A DNA stretch of 64,000 nt from Roseomonas gilardii (GTDB lineage: Bacteria > Pseudomonadota > Alphaproteobacteria > Acetobacterales > Acetobacteraceae): NCBI RefSeq assembly GCF_001941945.1, contig NZ_CP015584.1, forward strand, positions 62,001 to 126,000. The letters are read 5' to 3'. Positions within the stretch are counted from its first letter, which is position 1. Each line of letters opens with the position of its first letter. Under the pieces are notes generated by a model that was given only the letters and a program-made list of their open reading frames with translations, made no database searches and was not told the DNA's origin. This document shows, one piece after another, positions 8,879-18,423 of this stretch. Both the position numbers and the translations under genes were made by a program.

Positions 8879-10873
8879 TCAGCCGGGCGCGCCCGGCCCG
8901 GTGGCATCCGCGAGATCCGGCACGGGAAGAGGATACCGTTCCTGGAGCGCCTGGAAGGAGATCAGCTCCCCCGCGACGGCGCTGGCGGCCACGGTCGGCG
9001 GACTGGCAAGCCAGACCTGACCAGGGCCTGACCGCCCCGGGAAATTGCGGTTGATGGCGCTGACCGTCACCTGGGCCGGAGAGACCGAGACGCCGGGGCC
9101 GCAATTGGCGCAGGCGCCGCAGGCCGGCTGCAGGATCTCGGCGCCGATACGCGCGAAGGTGTCGAGATAGCCGCGTGCCGCGCAATAGTCCCGCACCGCC
9201 GCCGTTCCGAACTGCAGCAGCAGCCGGACATGCGACGGTGGCTTCAGGCCGCGTGCCAGGGCCCAGGCCAGCACCTCGTGGTAATGGTCGAAATCCTCGC
9301 GCTTCCCGGCGGTGCAGGAGCCGCCATAGGCGATGTCGATCCGCACTGGCCCGTCCAGGGCCGCGACGGGCACGCCCCGGCCCGGATCGCCGGGCGCGGC
9401 GAGCATGGGCGACAACCGCGACAAATCCAGGGGGATCACCTCGGCATAGGGTGCCCTCGGATCGCTGCACATCCAGGGTTCCAGCTCGAAGTCGATGCCG
9501 CGCCGCTCGCGCAGGAAGCGCCGGGTCTCGGCATCGGGGGCGACGATCCCGGCGAAGCCGCCCAGCTCGGCGGTCATGTTGGTCAGCGTGGCCCGCTCAT
9601 CGACGCCGAGGCTGGCGATGCCTGGCCCCGCGAACTCGAAGACCTTCCCGACGCCCGTGCCGGCCTTCAGCCCGGGCAGGGCGAGGAGATGCAGCACGAT
9701 ATCCTTCGCGGTCACGCCGGGTGGCGGGCTGCCCCGCATCTCGATGCGCAGCACCTCCGGCACGGTCAGCCGCACCATGCCGGTCACCATGGCATTCGCC
9801 ATGTCCGTGGTGCCGACGCCGAAGGCCAGGCAGCCCAGCGCGCCGCTGTGCGGCGTGTGGGAGTCGGTGCCGACGATGAGCTGCCCCGGCAGGGCATAGC
9901 GCTCCGCCACCAGCGCGTGGGAGATGCCTTCGGAACCCTCTCCGCCCGAAAGATATCCGTGATCCGTCAGCCCGTGCTCGGCGACAAAGGCGCGGTGCGC
10001 CTCCGACAGCGCCCGGACATGCGGCAGCAATCCGCGTTCCACATGCGCCGGGCTCCGGTGCGCGTAGGAATAATGGTCCTCGAAAGTCAGGATGGAGGCC
10101 GGGTCCTCCAGCACCGGTGCTTCGCCGAAAGCGCCGCGCAGCATGAAGCGGCACATCGCCGTGTAGATGTCGTGGATGAAGCGCCGGTCGGCGCGCACGA
10201 AGATTCCCGAGCCCGGTTCGAGCCGCTCCCCGGCACCCGGAACCGCCACGGCATGGCGGGCCAGGATCTTGGCGGCCAGGGTCTGCGGTCCCGGCGACAC
10301 CGCCGGGCGTGCGCCGGATGCGTGCTGCAGCACGCTCCGCCCATAGGCCAGCAGCCCGCCGGCCCGCAGCACGGCGGCGGTGACCGCGTCCCGGCCTGCG
10401 ACGAGCTCCTCCACCCCGATCGCCTCACCGCGCCGGATGCGCTCGACCAGCCCCAAATCCGTCGAGGTGAAGAGCCCGAGATTGTCGGCGTTCTGGCGGT
10501 AGATGCGCTCGAAGCTCTCCGCGATGACGAGCCGGATGCCGGCCATCTTCTCGGCCAGCGGGCTGTGCTCGCGGGAGGAACCCTTGCCGTAGCGTGCCCC
10601 GGCGACGGTGACCGAGAAGCCGCCTGCCCGCGCCATCCCCGGGCGGAAAGGCAGCACGGCACCGCATTTGACCCCGGTATAGGCATGGTCGGCCAGCGCT
10701 TCGTCGAAATGGACGAGCGAGGGCAGGGGGGTGATCTCGTCGGTAGAGACGTCGTCGCGCAGCCGCCCCGCTTCGGCAAGCGTCAGGTCACGGCCCCCGA
10801 GCTGTGCCGTGACCAGCTCCGGGTCGCCGGACAGGAAGAGGACGCGGCCCGGCAGATCCAGGCGGGCGTTCAT
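8879..10873 (-). CDS. Aconitase-family hydro-lyase with swivel domain fused in front
   Basis: This 664-residue protein carries a LeuD-like swivel domain first (residues about 1-190, DDVSTDEITP and YGKGSSREHSPLAEKM), then a LeuC-like catalytic part. That part has GTDSHTPHSGALG and the three iron-sulfur cysteines, one in YGGSCTAGKRED and two in ACGACANCGPG. The order is swivel then catalytic, as in AcnB but without the AcnB HEAT-like domain, and opposite to AcnA. It should dehydrate/rehydrate a 2-hydroxy polycarboxylate through a [4Fe-4S] cluster. Its ATG overlaps the stop of the upstream lyase/CoA-transferase fusion by four bases (ATGA), implying coupled translation. The likely substrate is therefore that of the fusion, such as a methylmalate or citramalate type acid, rather than citrate. 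The substrate is inferred. Confidence 0.85.
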   Translation of the reverse strand: MNARLDLPGRVLFLSGDPELVTAQLGGRDLTLAEAGRLRDDVSTDEITPLPSLVHFDEALADHAYTGVKCGAVLPFRPGMARAGGFSVTVAGARYGKGSSREHSPLAEKMAGIRLVIAESFERIYRQNADNLGLFTSTDLGLVERIRRGEAIGVEELVAGRDAVTAAVLRAGGLLAYGRSVLQHASGARPAVSPGPQTLAAKILARHAVAVPGAGERLEPGSGIFVRADRRFIHDIYTAMCRFMLRGAFGEAPVLEDPASILTFEDHYSYAHRSPAHVERGLLPHVRALSEAHRAFVAEHGLTDHGYLSGGEGSEGISHALVAERYALPGQLIVGTDSHTPHSGALGCLAFGVGTTDMANAMVTGMVRLTVPEVLRIEMRGSPPPGVTAKDIVLHLLALPGLKAGTGVGKVFEFAGPGIASLGVDERATLTNMTAELGGFAGIVAPDAETRRFLRERRGIDFELEPWMCSDPRAPYAEVIPLDLSRLSPMLAAPGDPGRGVPVAALDGPVRIDIAYGGSCTAGKREDFDHYHEVLAWALARGLKPPSHVRLLLQFGTAAVRDYCAARGYLDTFARIGAEILQPACGACANCGPGVSVSPAQVTVSAINRNFPGRSGPGQVWLASPPTVAASAVAGELISFQALQERYPLPVPDLADATGPGAPG

Positions 10874-13128
10874 TCCGCCGCCATCGGCAGGGTGGGCGCC
10901 CAGAGCATGCCCGCCGCCACCATGCGCTCGATCTCCGCCTCCGTCAGCCGGGCCTCCCGCGCGATCTCCAGGCTGTGCTCGCCGCTGCGCGGCGGCTGGC
11001 GCCGCAATCCCAGGCGGACGCCATCCACGGCCACGGGCAGGGCGGGCAGCCCGGCCAGCGGATGCGCGGCCGTGCCTCCGGGCACGACGCGGGCGGCGCC
11101 CTCGGCACTCGCCATCTCCGTCTCCAGCAACCCGCCCGAATTCAGCAGATGCGGGTCGTCGAAGAGGTCGCCTGGCCGGGCGATCGGCGCGAAGCTCAGT
11201 CCCAGCGCCTCGCAGCGCGCCATCAGCTCGGTTTTGGGCAGCTTGCGGAAGACCTCCGCGACGCGGGGCAGGTAGCGGGAGCGGTCGAGCACGCGCTGCG
11301 CCTGCGTGGCCAGGGCCGGGTCGCGCAACAGGTCCGAAAGGCCGAAGGCCTCGCAGAAGCCGCGCCACTGGGTTTCCGTCACGACGCCGACGAAGACCTG
11401 CTCGCCGGGATTGGCCGTGTCGAAGACGTCATAGACCGACCAGGGCTTCACCATGGCCGGATCGCCGAAGGAAGGCGGGTTCTGACCGGTGATGGCGGTG
11501 GCGGCCATGTGCTGCGCCATCAGCACCATGTTGGTCTCGAACAGCCCCGACTGCACATGCGCGCCGCGCCCGGTGGCATCGCGCTCGCGCAGCGCGCCCA
11601 GGATGCCGATCACGCCGAACATGCCGCCCATGATGTCGTTGACCGAGGAACCCGCGCGCATCGGCCTGCCGGGCAGCCCGGTCATGTAGGCGAGGCCGCC
11701 CATCATCTGCACGACCTCGTCCAGCGCCGCGCGGTGCTCGTAGGGGCCGGGCAGGAAGCCCTTGCAGGAGCAATAGATCAGCCTGGAATTGAGCGCGGAA
11801 AGATCGGCATAGCCGAGCCCGAGCTTGTCCATCGCGCCGGGGCGGAAATTCTCCAGCACCACATCGGCCTCGGCGGCGAGGCGGCGCACCAGCTCCAGGC
11901 TCTCGGGGCACTTGAGGTCGAGACACAGGCTGCGCTTGTTGCGGTTGAAGCTGGGGAAGAAGCCGATCGCCGCCCCCATCAGGCGCCGCGTGTTGTCGCC
12001 TTCCGGACCGGGCTCGATCTTGATCACGTCGGCGCCGAGATCGCCCAGCACCATGCCGCAGCTCGGCCCCATGATCATGTGGGTGAATTCCAGCACGCGG
12101 ATGCCATGCAGCGGGCCGGTCGTGCCGCGCACCGTGGCCGGGGCGGTCTTCGCCGGGGCTGCCTCGGGTGCCGCGTCCTCCGGCCGGGCGACGGCTTCGC
12201 GCGCCGGGCGGAAGGTGCGCGGGATGCCCGCCCTGGCCACGCGGCCGTGCAGCGCCTCGCCGGGCAGGCCCTCCTGCAACAGCGCGCGCGTCCCGATCAG
12301 CGCGGCGAGGTCGATGCCCGTGTCGAAGCCCTCGGATTCCAGGAGATAGACCAGATCCTCCGTGTCGATATTGCCCACGGAGCCGGGTGCGAAGGGACAG
12401 CCGCCGAGGCCGCCCAGCGCGGCATCGAAGCCGCGCACGCCTTCCTCCAGCCCGGCCAGCACATTGGCCAGCCCGGTCCCCATGGTGTCGTGCAGGTGCA
12501 GGTTGCCGAGGCGCACGGGGCCGAGTTCCAGCCGCACGGCGCGCACCAGCCGGCGGACCTGCCGGGGGCTGGCATAGCCCAGCGTATCGGCCAGGGCGAC
12601 GCCATCGGCGCCGGCCTCGGCCAGTTCGGTGGCCAGGGCGATCACCTCGCGCTCCGGCACCTCGCCCTGGAGGGAGCAGCCGAAGGCGGTGGAGATCCCC
12701 GCCTCGATGGAGGGCCGTGCGGGGCCGAGCGTGCAGGCCCATTCCACCACGCGGCGGAACTCCGCCACCTGCTCGGCGCGGCTGCGGCGGACATTGGAGA
12801 GGCTATGCGCCTCGCTGGCGGAAACGGGCAGGACGATCGCCTGCGCCCCGGCCGCGGCGGCGTTCTGCGCCCCGCGCAGATTGGGCGCCAGGGCCATCAC
12901 ATGCAGCCCCGGATGCGAGGCACGCAGGCTGCCGACGACCTCGGCGGCATCGGCCATCTGCGGCATGGCGGCGGGCGGCACGAAGCTCGCCACCTCCATC
13001 TCCGGGATGCCGGCTTCGGCCATGGCGGCGATCCAGCGCAGCTTCACCTCGGTCGGCATCACCGACCGGATCATCTGCAGGCCGTCGCGCGGCCCGACTT
13101 CCCGCACGGTGACGGTGGGTTTGCTCAT
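10870..13128 (-). CDS. HMG-CoA lyase-like domain fused to CaiB/BaiF (class III) CoA-transferase
   Basis: The 752-residue fusion starts at the ATG at 13128, which has GAGGA six bases upstream; a start at 13140 adds four residues. Residues about 1-300 are a HMGL-like TIM barrel. They show VREVGPRDGLQ at the entrance, HLHDTMGTG as metal ligand region, and the lyase signature GLGGCPFAPGSVGN with the active-site cysteine. An Ala/Pro-rich linker (about 310-340) leads to a complete family III CoA-transferase with FNRNKRSLCLDLK and the catalytic aspartate region SSVNDIMGG. One polypeptide could therefore load CoA onto a hydroxy acid and cleave it by retro-Claisen reaction. These activities are normally separate genes. 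It is followed with overlap by the aconitase gene and preceded by LysR. Confidence 0.9.
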   Translation of the reverse strand: MSKPTVTVREVGPRDGLQMIRSVMPTEVKLRWIAAMAEAGIPEMEVASFVPPAAMPQMADAAEVVGSLRASHPGLHVMALAPNLRGAQNAAAAGAQAIVLPVSASEAHSLSNVRRSRAEQVAEFRRVVEWACTLGPARPSIEAGISTAFGCSLQGEVPEREVIALATELAEAGADGVALADTLGYASPRQVRRLVRAVRLELGPVRLGNLHLHDTMGTGLANVLAGLEEGVRGFDAALGGLGGCPFAPGSVGNIDTEDLVYLLESEGFDTGIDLAALIGTRALLQEGLPGEALHGRVARAGIPRTFRPAREAVARPEDAAPEAAPAKTAPATVRGTTGPLHGIRVLEFTHMIMGPSCGMVLGDLGADVIKIEPGPEGDNTRRLMGAAIGFFPSFNRNKRSLCLDLKCPESLELVRRLAAEADVVLENFRPGAMDKLGLGYADLSALNSRLIYCSCKGFLPGPYEHRAALDEVVQMMGGLAYMTGLPGRPMRAGSSVNDIMGGMFGVIGILGALRERDATGRGAHVQSGLFETNMVLMAQHMAATAITGQNPPSFGDPAMVKPWSVYDVFDTANPGEQVFVGVVTETQWRGFCEAFGLSDLLRDPALATQAQRVLDRSRYLPRVAEVFRKLPKTELMARCEALGLSFAPIARPGDLFDDPHLLNSGGLLETEMASAEGAARVVPGGTAAHPLAGLPALPVAVDGVRLGLRRQPPRSGEHSLEIAREARLTEAEIERMVAAGMLWAPTLPMAAE

Positions 13129-13191
13129 GGCGTTCCTCATCCGCCCATCATGCCCCCGTGGAGCACGGAGATGAAGTCTCGATTGGCGAGG

Positions 13192-14112
13192 TCAGCGTCC
13201 GCCATCTGCGGATGCTGTCGCGGCCAGATGGTCCCGCAGGAGCCGTGCGGCGGGGGGAAGCATGGCTGCCGGCCGGGTGACCAGCCGCAACTGCCGCCGC
13301 GCCCAATCCTCGTCCAGCGGCACGGCCTGGAGAGCAGGCGTGCCGGCGCCCGTCCCGGCCAGCCCCTCCGGAACCACGGCGAGGCCCAGGCCCGCCGCGA
13401 CCAAGCCGCGCGCCGCCTCCGTGGCCCCGACCTGGAAGCGGAATTCCAGCCGGTGGCCCAGCCTGCGCGCCGCATCGCCCAGGATCAGCGACAGCGCGCC
13501 GCCCTCCTGCACGCCGATGAGCGGATGCTCCAGCAACGCGCCGAAGCGCAGGGACCGGGCCTTGGCCAGGGAATGGTCCGGACGGCACAGGACGACCAGC
13601 CGGTCGCGCCGCCAGGGGCGGGCCTCCAGGGGAGGGGGGACCTCGCTCGCGCTGGTGATCAGTCCCAGATCCCCGCGCCCTTCCACGAGGTCGTGCAGGA
13701 TCGTGCTGCTCGTTTCCTCCCTCAGCTCGACGCGGATGGCGGGATGGCGCGACGCGAAGCCGGCCAGCACCGCCCCCAGCTCGTGGCCCGCGATCACCGA
13801 GGCCGAGGCGCCCAGCCGGACGCTGCCCTGCCCGCCGCTGGCGAAGGCGCGGAAATCCTCGGCGAAGCGGGCCGAGAGGTCGAAGAGCGCGCGCGCATGC
13901 TGCGCCATCGCCTCTCCCGCCGCGGTCGGGCGCACCCCCCGCGCGCTCCGTTCCAGGAGAGGCAGGCCGCAGTCCCGTTCCAGCAGTTGCAGCCGCTTCG
14001 CCGCCGCCGAGGTGGCGATGCCGCAGCGCTGCGCCGCCTGGGTGATGCTGCCGAGTTCCACCGTCGCCAGCAGGATGCGCAGGGTCGTCCAATCGGCCTG
14101 GAAAGGGTTCAT
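13192..14112 (-). CDS. LysR-family transcriptional regulator
   Basis: This 306-residue regulator has an N-terminal helix-turn-helix (residues about 10-65, SITQAAQRCGIATSAAAKRLQ) and a standard effector domain ending near residue 295. It lies 63 bases upstream of the lyase/CoA-transferase fusion on the same strand, and 160 bases from the divergent binding-protein gene at 14273. It could control both sides. Unusually for LysR, its probable target genes lie on its own strand downstream, so autoregulation is plausible. The inducer is unknown. Confidence 0.88.
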   Translation of the reverse strand: MNPFQADWTTLRILLATVELGSITQAAQRCGIATSAAAKRLQLLERDCGLPLLERSARGVRPTAAGEAMAQHARALFDLSARFAEDFRAFASGGQGSVRLGASASVIAGHELGAVLAGFASRHPAIRVELREETSSTILHDLVEGRGDLGLITSASEVPPPLEARPWRRDRLVVLCRPDHSLAKARSLRFGALLEHPLIGVQEGGALSLILGDAARRLGHRLEFRFQVGATEAARGLVAAGLGLAVVPEGLAGTGAGTPALQAVPLDEDWARRQLRLVTRPAAMLPPAARLLRDHLAATASADGGR

Positions 14113-14272
14113 GATAGATGCCCATCACGGGATCGGGGTTGGCGCGGCGCGATGATGGCCGCTGCGGACGGGTGCCGAAAGACCGGCTTGGCTTGCGATG
14201 ACCGGGGGGTTAGACCTGGGCCAAGACATCATCCGACCGGGACGAACCCGGCGGCAGGGAGGAGAACAAGGC

Positions 14273-15877
14273 ATGAGGCGGCGCAGCTTCCTCGCGGCGG
14301 GCATGGCCTCGCTTACGGCCCCGCGGCTGGCCGGCGCCCAGACGGGAGGACGCCCGTCCTCCGTGCTGCGCGTCATTCCGCAGGCGGATCTGGCGGTGCT
14401 GGACCCGGGCATCACCACGGCCACGGTGACGCGCAACCACGGCTTCATGATCTTCGACACGCTCTATGGCCTGAACGCCGCCGGCGAGCCGGTGCCGGAG
14501 ATGGTGGAGGGTCACGAGGTCGCCGATGACGGCCGGAGCTGGCTGCTGCGGCTCCGCAACGGGCTGCGGTTCCATGATGGCGAGCCGGTGCGGGCCTCGG
14601 ATGCCGTGGCCAGCCTGCGCCGCTGGGCGCGCCGCGATCCGTTCGGCAAGACGCTGATGGCCGCGACCGACGAGCTGTCCGCGCCCGATGACAGGACCAT
14701 CCAGTTCCGCCTGAAGCGTCCCTTCCCGCTGCTGACGCTCGCCCTGGCGAAGACGACGCCCTACACGCCCTTCATCGTTCCGGCGCGGCTGATCCCCTCC
14801 GATCCCAGTGCGCCGATGACGGAGATGATCGGCAGCGGCCCCTTCCGCTTCCTGCCCGCCGACCGCCTGCCGGGCGCGCGCGTGGCCTATGCACGCTTCG
14901 ACGGCTATGTGCCGCGCCAGGGAGGCACGGCTTCTGGTGGCGAGCCCGGCCTTTCCAGCGGCCCGAAGCAGGTGCATTTCGAGCGGGTGGAATGGCAGGT
15001 GATCCCGGACGCCTCCACCGCCCTGGCGGCGATCCAGAACGGCGAGGTGGACTGGTGGGAGCGGCCGATCCCCGACCTGCTGCCCCTGGTCCGGCGCGAC
15101 AAGTCGCTGCGTGCGGAGATCACGAACCGCGCCGGCACGATCGCCTTCATCCAGTTCAACCACCTGTATCCGCCCTTCGATAATGCCGCCATCCGCCGGC
15201 TGGTCCTGTCCGTGGTGGACCAGAACGAGTTCGAGCAGATGATCAGCGGCACCGATCCCAGCCTGCGCGGCGGCAAGGTCGGCATCTTCCTGCCGGGCGG
15301 CCCGATGGCCACCGGGGCGGGGCTGGAGGAGATGCGCGGCCGGCGCGACTTCGACGCCCTGAAGCGTGAGCTGGCCGCGGCGGGCTACAAGGGCGAGCGT
15401 GTGGTGATGCTGGTCGGCACCGACAGCCCGGTGAACAATGCCGTCAGCGAGGTCATGGGCGACCTGCTGCGCAAGATGGGCTTCAACCTCGACTACCAGG
15501 CGATGGACTGGGGCAGCGTGGTGCAGCGGCGCGTCAACCAGCAGCCGCCGGACAAGGGCGGCTGGAACATCTTCGGCGTCAGCGCGGATGGCGACTATTT
15601 CACCGACCCGACCGTGGTTCCGGCGATCCGCGCCAATGGCAAGGATGCCTGGATTGGTTGGCCGACCAGCGCGCGCGTGGAGGAACTGTATCGCGACTGG
15701 TTCCTGGCTTCGGACCAGGCGGACCGCCAGCGCATCGCGCGCGAGTTGCAGGTGCAGACGCTGCGCGAGGCCAACTGGATCCCCGTGGCGCAGGTCTTCC
15801 TGCCGACGGTGCTGCGCGCCGATGTGACGGGCGTGCTGCCGGGCTTCGCGAAGTTCTGGAACGTGCGGCGCGGATAG
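14273..15877 (+). CDS. ABC transporter substrate-binding protein, peptide/nickel (SBP_bac_5) family
   Basis: This 534-residue exported protein starts at 14273 behind a strong GGGAGGAG ribosome binding site. Its leader begins MRRRSFLAAG, a twin-arginine style motif, with probable cleavage after GAQ near residue 24. The mature part has the family-5 fold: the early Asp-rich QADLAVLDPG, the domain-I segment YGLNAAGEPVPEMVEG, and SGPFRFLP. Relatives bind di- or oligopeptides, opines, glutathione or nickel. No permease or ATPase genes are in the window, so this is an orphan receptor or its membrane partners lie elsewhere. It is probably co-transcribed with the AceE-like gene 35 bases downstream. 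Confidence 0.87.
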   Translation: MRRRSFLAAGMASLTAPRLAGAQTGGRPSSVLRVIPQADLAVLDPGITTATVTRNHGFMIFDTLYGLNAAGEPVPEMVEGHEVADDGRSWLLRLRNGLRFHDGEPVRASDAVASLRRWARRDPFGKTLMAATDELSAPDDRTIQFRLKRPFPLLTLALAKTTPYTPFIVPARLIPSDPSAPMTEMIGSGPFRFLPADRLPGARVAYARFDGYVPRQGGTASGGEPGLSSGPKQVHFERVEWQVIPDASTALAAIQNGEVDWWERPIPDLLPLVRRDKSLRAEITNRAGTIAFIQFNHLYPPFDNAAIRRLVLSVVDQNEFEQMISGTDPSLRGGKVGIFLPGGPMATGAGLEEMRGRRDFDALKRELAAAGYKGERVVMLVGTDSPVNNAVSEVMGDLLRKMGFNLDYQAMDWGSVVQRRVNQQPPDKGGWNIFGVSADGDYFTDPTVVPAIRANGKDAWIGWPTSARVEELYRDWFLASDQADRQRIARELQVQTLREANWIPVAQVFLPTVLRADVTGVLPGFAKFWNVRRG

Positions 15878-15911
15878 CCGGTTCCAGTCCACCGGGAAAG
15901 GGGGGGAAGGC

Positions 15912-18326
15912 GTGACGGGCATCGATCTTCAGGCGCTGGCGGAGCTGGAGCGCAAGGTTCTCTGGCTGGCGACCTGGACCATCCACCACGCCAACCATCT
16001 CCGCCCGAACACGGACGGGCTGAAGGTCGGCGGCCACCAGGCCTCCTCCGCCTCCATGGCGACGATCCTGACGGCGCTCTATCTGGCGGTCCTCCGGCCG
16101 GAGGACAGGGTGGCGGTGAAGCCGCACGCCTCCCCGGTCTTCCATGCGATCCAGTACCTGCTGGGCCGTCAGACGCGCGCGAAGCTGGAGGATTTCCGCG
16201 GCTTCGGCGGGGCGCAGTCCTATCCCTCGCGCACCAAGGACACGGACGACGTGGACTTCTCCACCGGCTCCGTCGGGCTGGGCGTGGCGCAGACGCTCTT
16301 CTCCGCGCTGGTGCAGGACTATGTGCGCGCCAAAGGGCTGGGCACGGACCGGCCCGATGAGCGCTCCGAGGGACGCCCCGAGGGACGTATGGTGGCGCTG
16401 ATCGGCGATGCCGAGATGGACGAGGGCAACATCTTCGAGGCACTGCTGGAGGGCTGGAAGCACGGGCTGCGGAACTGCTGGTGGGTGGTGGACTACAACC
16501 GCCAGAGCCTGGACGCCGTGGTGCGGGAAGGGCTCTGGTCGCGGCTGGAGGCGACCTTCCGGAACTTTGGCTGGGATGTCGTGGTGCTGCGGCACGGGCT
16601 GTTGCAGCAGGCGGCCTTCGCCGAGCCGGGCGGCGAGCGGCTGCGGGCCTGGATCGAGAACTGTCCCAACCAGCTCTATTCGGCGCTGACCTTCCAGGGT
16701 GCGGCGGCCTGGCGACGGCGGCTGATGGACGATCTCGGCGACCAGGGCGAGGTCTCGTCGCTGCTCGCCCGGCGCAGCGACGAGGAACTGGCGCGGCTGA
16801 TGGGCAATCTCGGCGGCCATGACCTGCCGACGCTGCTTCAGGCCTTCGAGGCGGCGCGGCTCCACGACCGGCCGGTCTGCTTCATCGCCTATACGATCAA
16901 GGGTTCCGGCCTGCCGCTGGCGGGGCACAAGGACAACCATGCCGGGCTGATGACCCCGGCGCAGTTCGAGACCCTGCGCACCGCCATGCGGGTCCGCGAG
17001 GGACATGAGTGGGACCGTTTCGAGGGGCTGGACCTGCCGGAGGAACGGCTCGCGGCCTTCCTCGACGCGGTGCCCTTCACTCGCGACCCGGCCCGGCGCT
17101 TCGCCGCCGTGCCCGTCCCGGTGCCGGCGGCACTGTCCGTGCCGATGCAGCCGCAGATGTCCACGCAGCAGGGCTTCGGCCTGCTGATGCACGAGATCGC
17201 CAAGGGTGACACGCCGCTGGCCCGGCGCATCGTCACCACCTCGCCGGACGTCACCGTCTCCACCAATCTGGGCGCCTGGGTGAACCGGCGGGGCCTCTTC
17301 GCGCGGGAGGAGATGGCCGATACCTTCCGAAAGGAGCGCATCCCCTCGACCTTCAACTGGCGCTTCTCGCCGGAAGGGCAGCACCTGGAACTGGGCATCG
17401 CGGAGATGAACCTGTTCCTGATGCTGTCCGCCCTCGGCCTGTCGCACGCGATCCATGGCGAGCGCCTGCTGCCCGTCGGCACGCTCTACGACCCTTTCAT
17501 CGAGCGCGGCCTCGATGCGCTGAACTACGCCTGCTATCAGGATGCGCGCTTCGTCGTGGTGGCGACGCCCTCGGGGCTGACGCTGGCGCCGGAGGGCGGG
17601 GCGCACCAGTCCATCAAGACGCCGCTGATCGGGCTGTCGCAGGACGGGCTGGCCAGCTTCGAGCCGGCTTTCGTGGACGAACTGGCGGTGGCGCTGCGCT
17701 TCGCCTTCGCGCACCTGCAACGCCACGATGCACCGCCGCCCGGCAGCCTGCTGCGCGACGAGGCCGGCGGGGCGGCCTATCTGCGCCTCTCCACCCGCCC
17801 GCTGGAGCAGCCGCGCCGGCAGATGACCACGGAGCTGGAGCAGGACATCCTCCAGGGCGCCTACTGGATGCGGCCGCCCGGGCCCAATCCGGAGGTGGTG
17901 GTGGCCTATGCGGGGGCGATCGCGCCGGAAGCCATCCAGGCGGTGGGCCTCCTGGCCGAGGACCGCCGCGATATCGGGCTTCTCGCCATCACCTCGGCCG
18001 ACCGGCTGCATGCCGGCTGGACAGCGGCGCAGCGCCTGCGTGAGTCGGGCCATCCCGAGGCCAGCAGCCATGTGGAGACCCTGCTCGGCCGGCTGCCCAC
18101 GCATTGCGGCCTGGTCACGGCGCTGGACGGGCATCCTGCCACTCTGGCCTGGCTGGGGGCCGTCCATGGGCACCGGACCCGGGCGCTGGGCGTGGAGCGC
18201 TTCGGCCAGACCGGCACAATCGGCGACCTCTACCGCCATCATGGGCTGGACGCGGAAAGCATCGCGGCCTCGGCGCAGGCGCTGACACGGGGAAGGCCGG
18301 TACGGCACCTGCGCCGGGTTTCCTGA
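15912..18326 (+). CDS. Transketolase / pyruvate dehydrogenase E1 (AceE-like) ThDP enzyme
   Basis: The 804-residue protein uses a GTG start behind GGGGGAAGG. It has the homodimeric E1/transketolase layout. An N-terminal ThDP-binding domain carries KPHASPVFHAI and the GDAEMDEGN...DYNRQSLD metal/diphosphate motif. A central pyrimidine-binding domain carries the cofactor-activating glutamate in LGIAEMNLF. A C-terminal transketolase domain follows. AceE is usually near 890 residues and occurs with E2 and E3 genes, which are absent here. The enzyme may thus act on another 2-oxo acid or ketose. It follows the binding-protein gene closely and precedes the amine oxidase gene by 97 bases. Confidence 0.85.
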   Translation: MTGIDLQALAELERKVLWLATWTIHHANHLRPNTDGLKVGGHQASSASMATILTALYLAVLRPEDRVAVKPHASPVFHAIQYLLGRQTRAKLEDFRGFGGAQSYPSRTKDTDDVDFSTGSVGLGVAQTLFSALVQDYVRAKGLGTDRPDERSEGRPEGRMVALIGDAEMDEGNIFEALLEGWKHGLRNCWWVVDYNRQSLDAVVREGLWSRLEATFRNFGWDVVVLRHGLLQQAAFAEPGGERLRAWIENCPNQLYSALTFQGAAAWRRRLMDDLGDQGEVSSLLARRSDEELARLMGNLGGHDLPTLLQAFEAARLHDRPVCFIAYTIKGSGLPLAGHKDNHAGLMTPAQFETLRTAMRVREGHEWDRFEGLDLPEERLAAFLDAVPFTRDPARRFAAVPVPVPAALSVPMQPQMSTQQGFGLLMHEIAKGDTPLARRIVTTSPDVTVSTNLGAWVNRRGLFAREEMADTFRKERIPSTFNWRFSPEGQHLELGIAEMNLFLMLSALGLSHAIHGERLLPVGTLYDPFIERGLDALNYACYQDARFVVVATPSGLTLAPEGGAHQSIKTPLIGLSQDGLASFEPAFVDELAVALRFAFAHLQRHDAPPPGSLLRDEAGGAAYLRLSTRPLEQPRRQMTTELEQDILQGAYWMRPPGPNPEVVVAYAGAIAPEAIQAVGLLAEDRRDIGLLAITSADRLHAGWTAAQRLRESGHPEASSHVETLLGRLPTHCGLVTALDGHPATLAWLGAVHGHRTRALGVERFGQTGTIGDLYRHHGLDAESIAASAQALTRGRPVRHLRRVS

Positions 18327-18423
18327 GCGGCACGGTCCCCGCCACTGGTCACCCGCCAGTCGCCGGGGCACCATGGGATTCGCCCGGCCTCCGGACCGGG
18401 GAGGGACCAGGGAAGGCCAGGGC

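Noticed and set aside
10975-14529. Very long plus-strand frame (about 1180 codons) over the lyase, LysR and start of the binding-protein genes
   Set aside because: It is antisense to genes with clear domains and rich in Gln, His, Arg and Gly. It is a GC-content shadow, not a gene.
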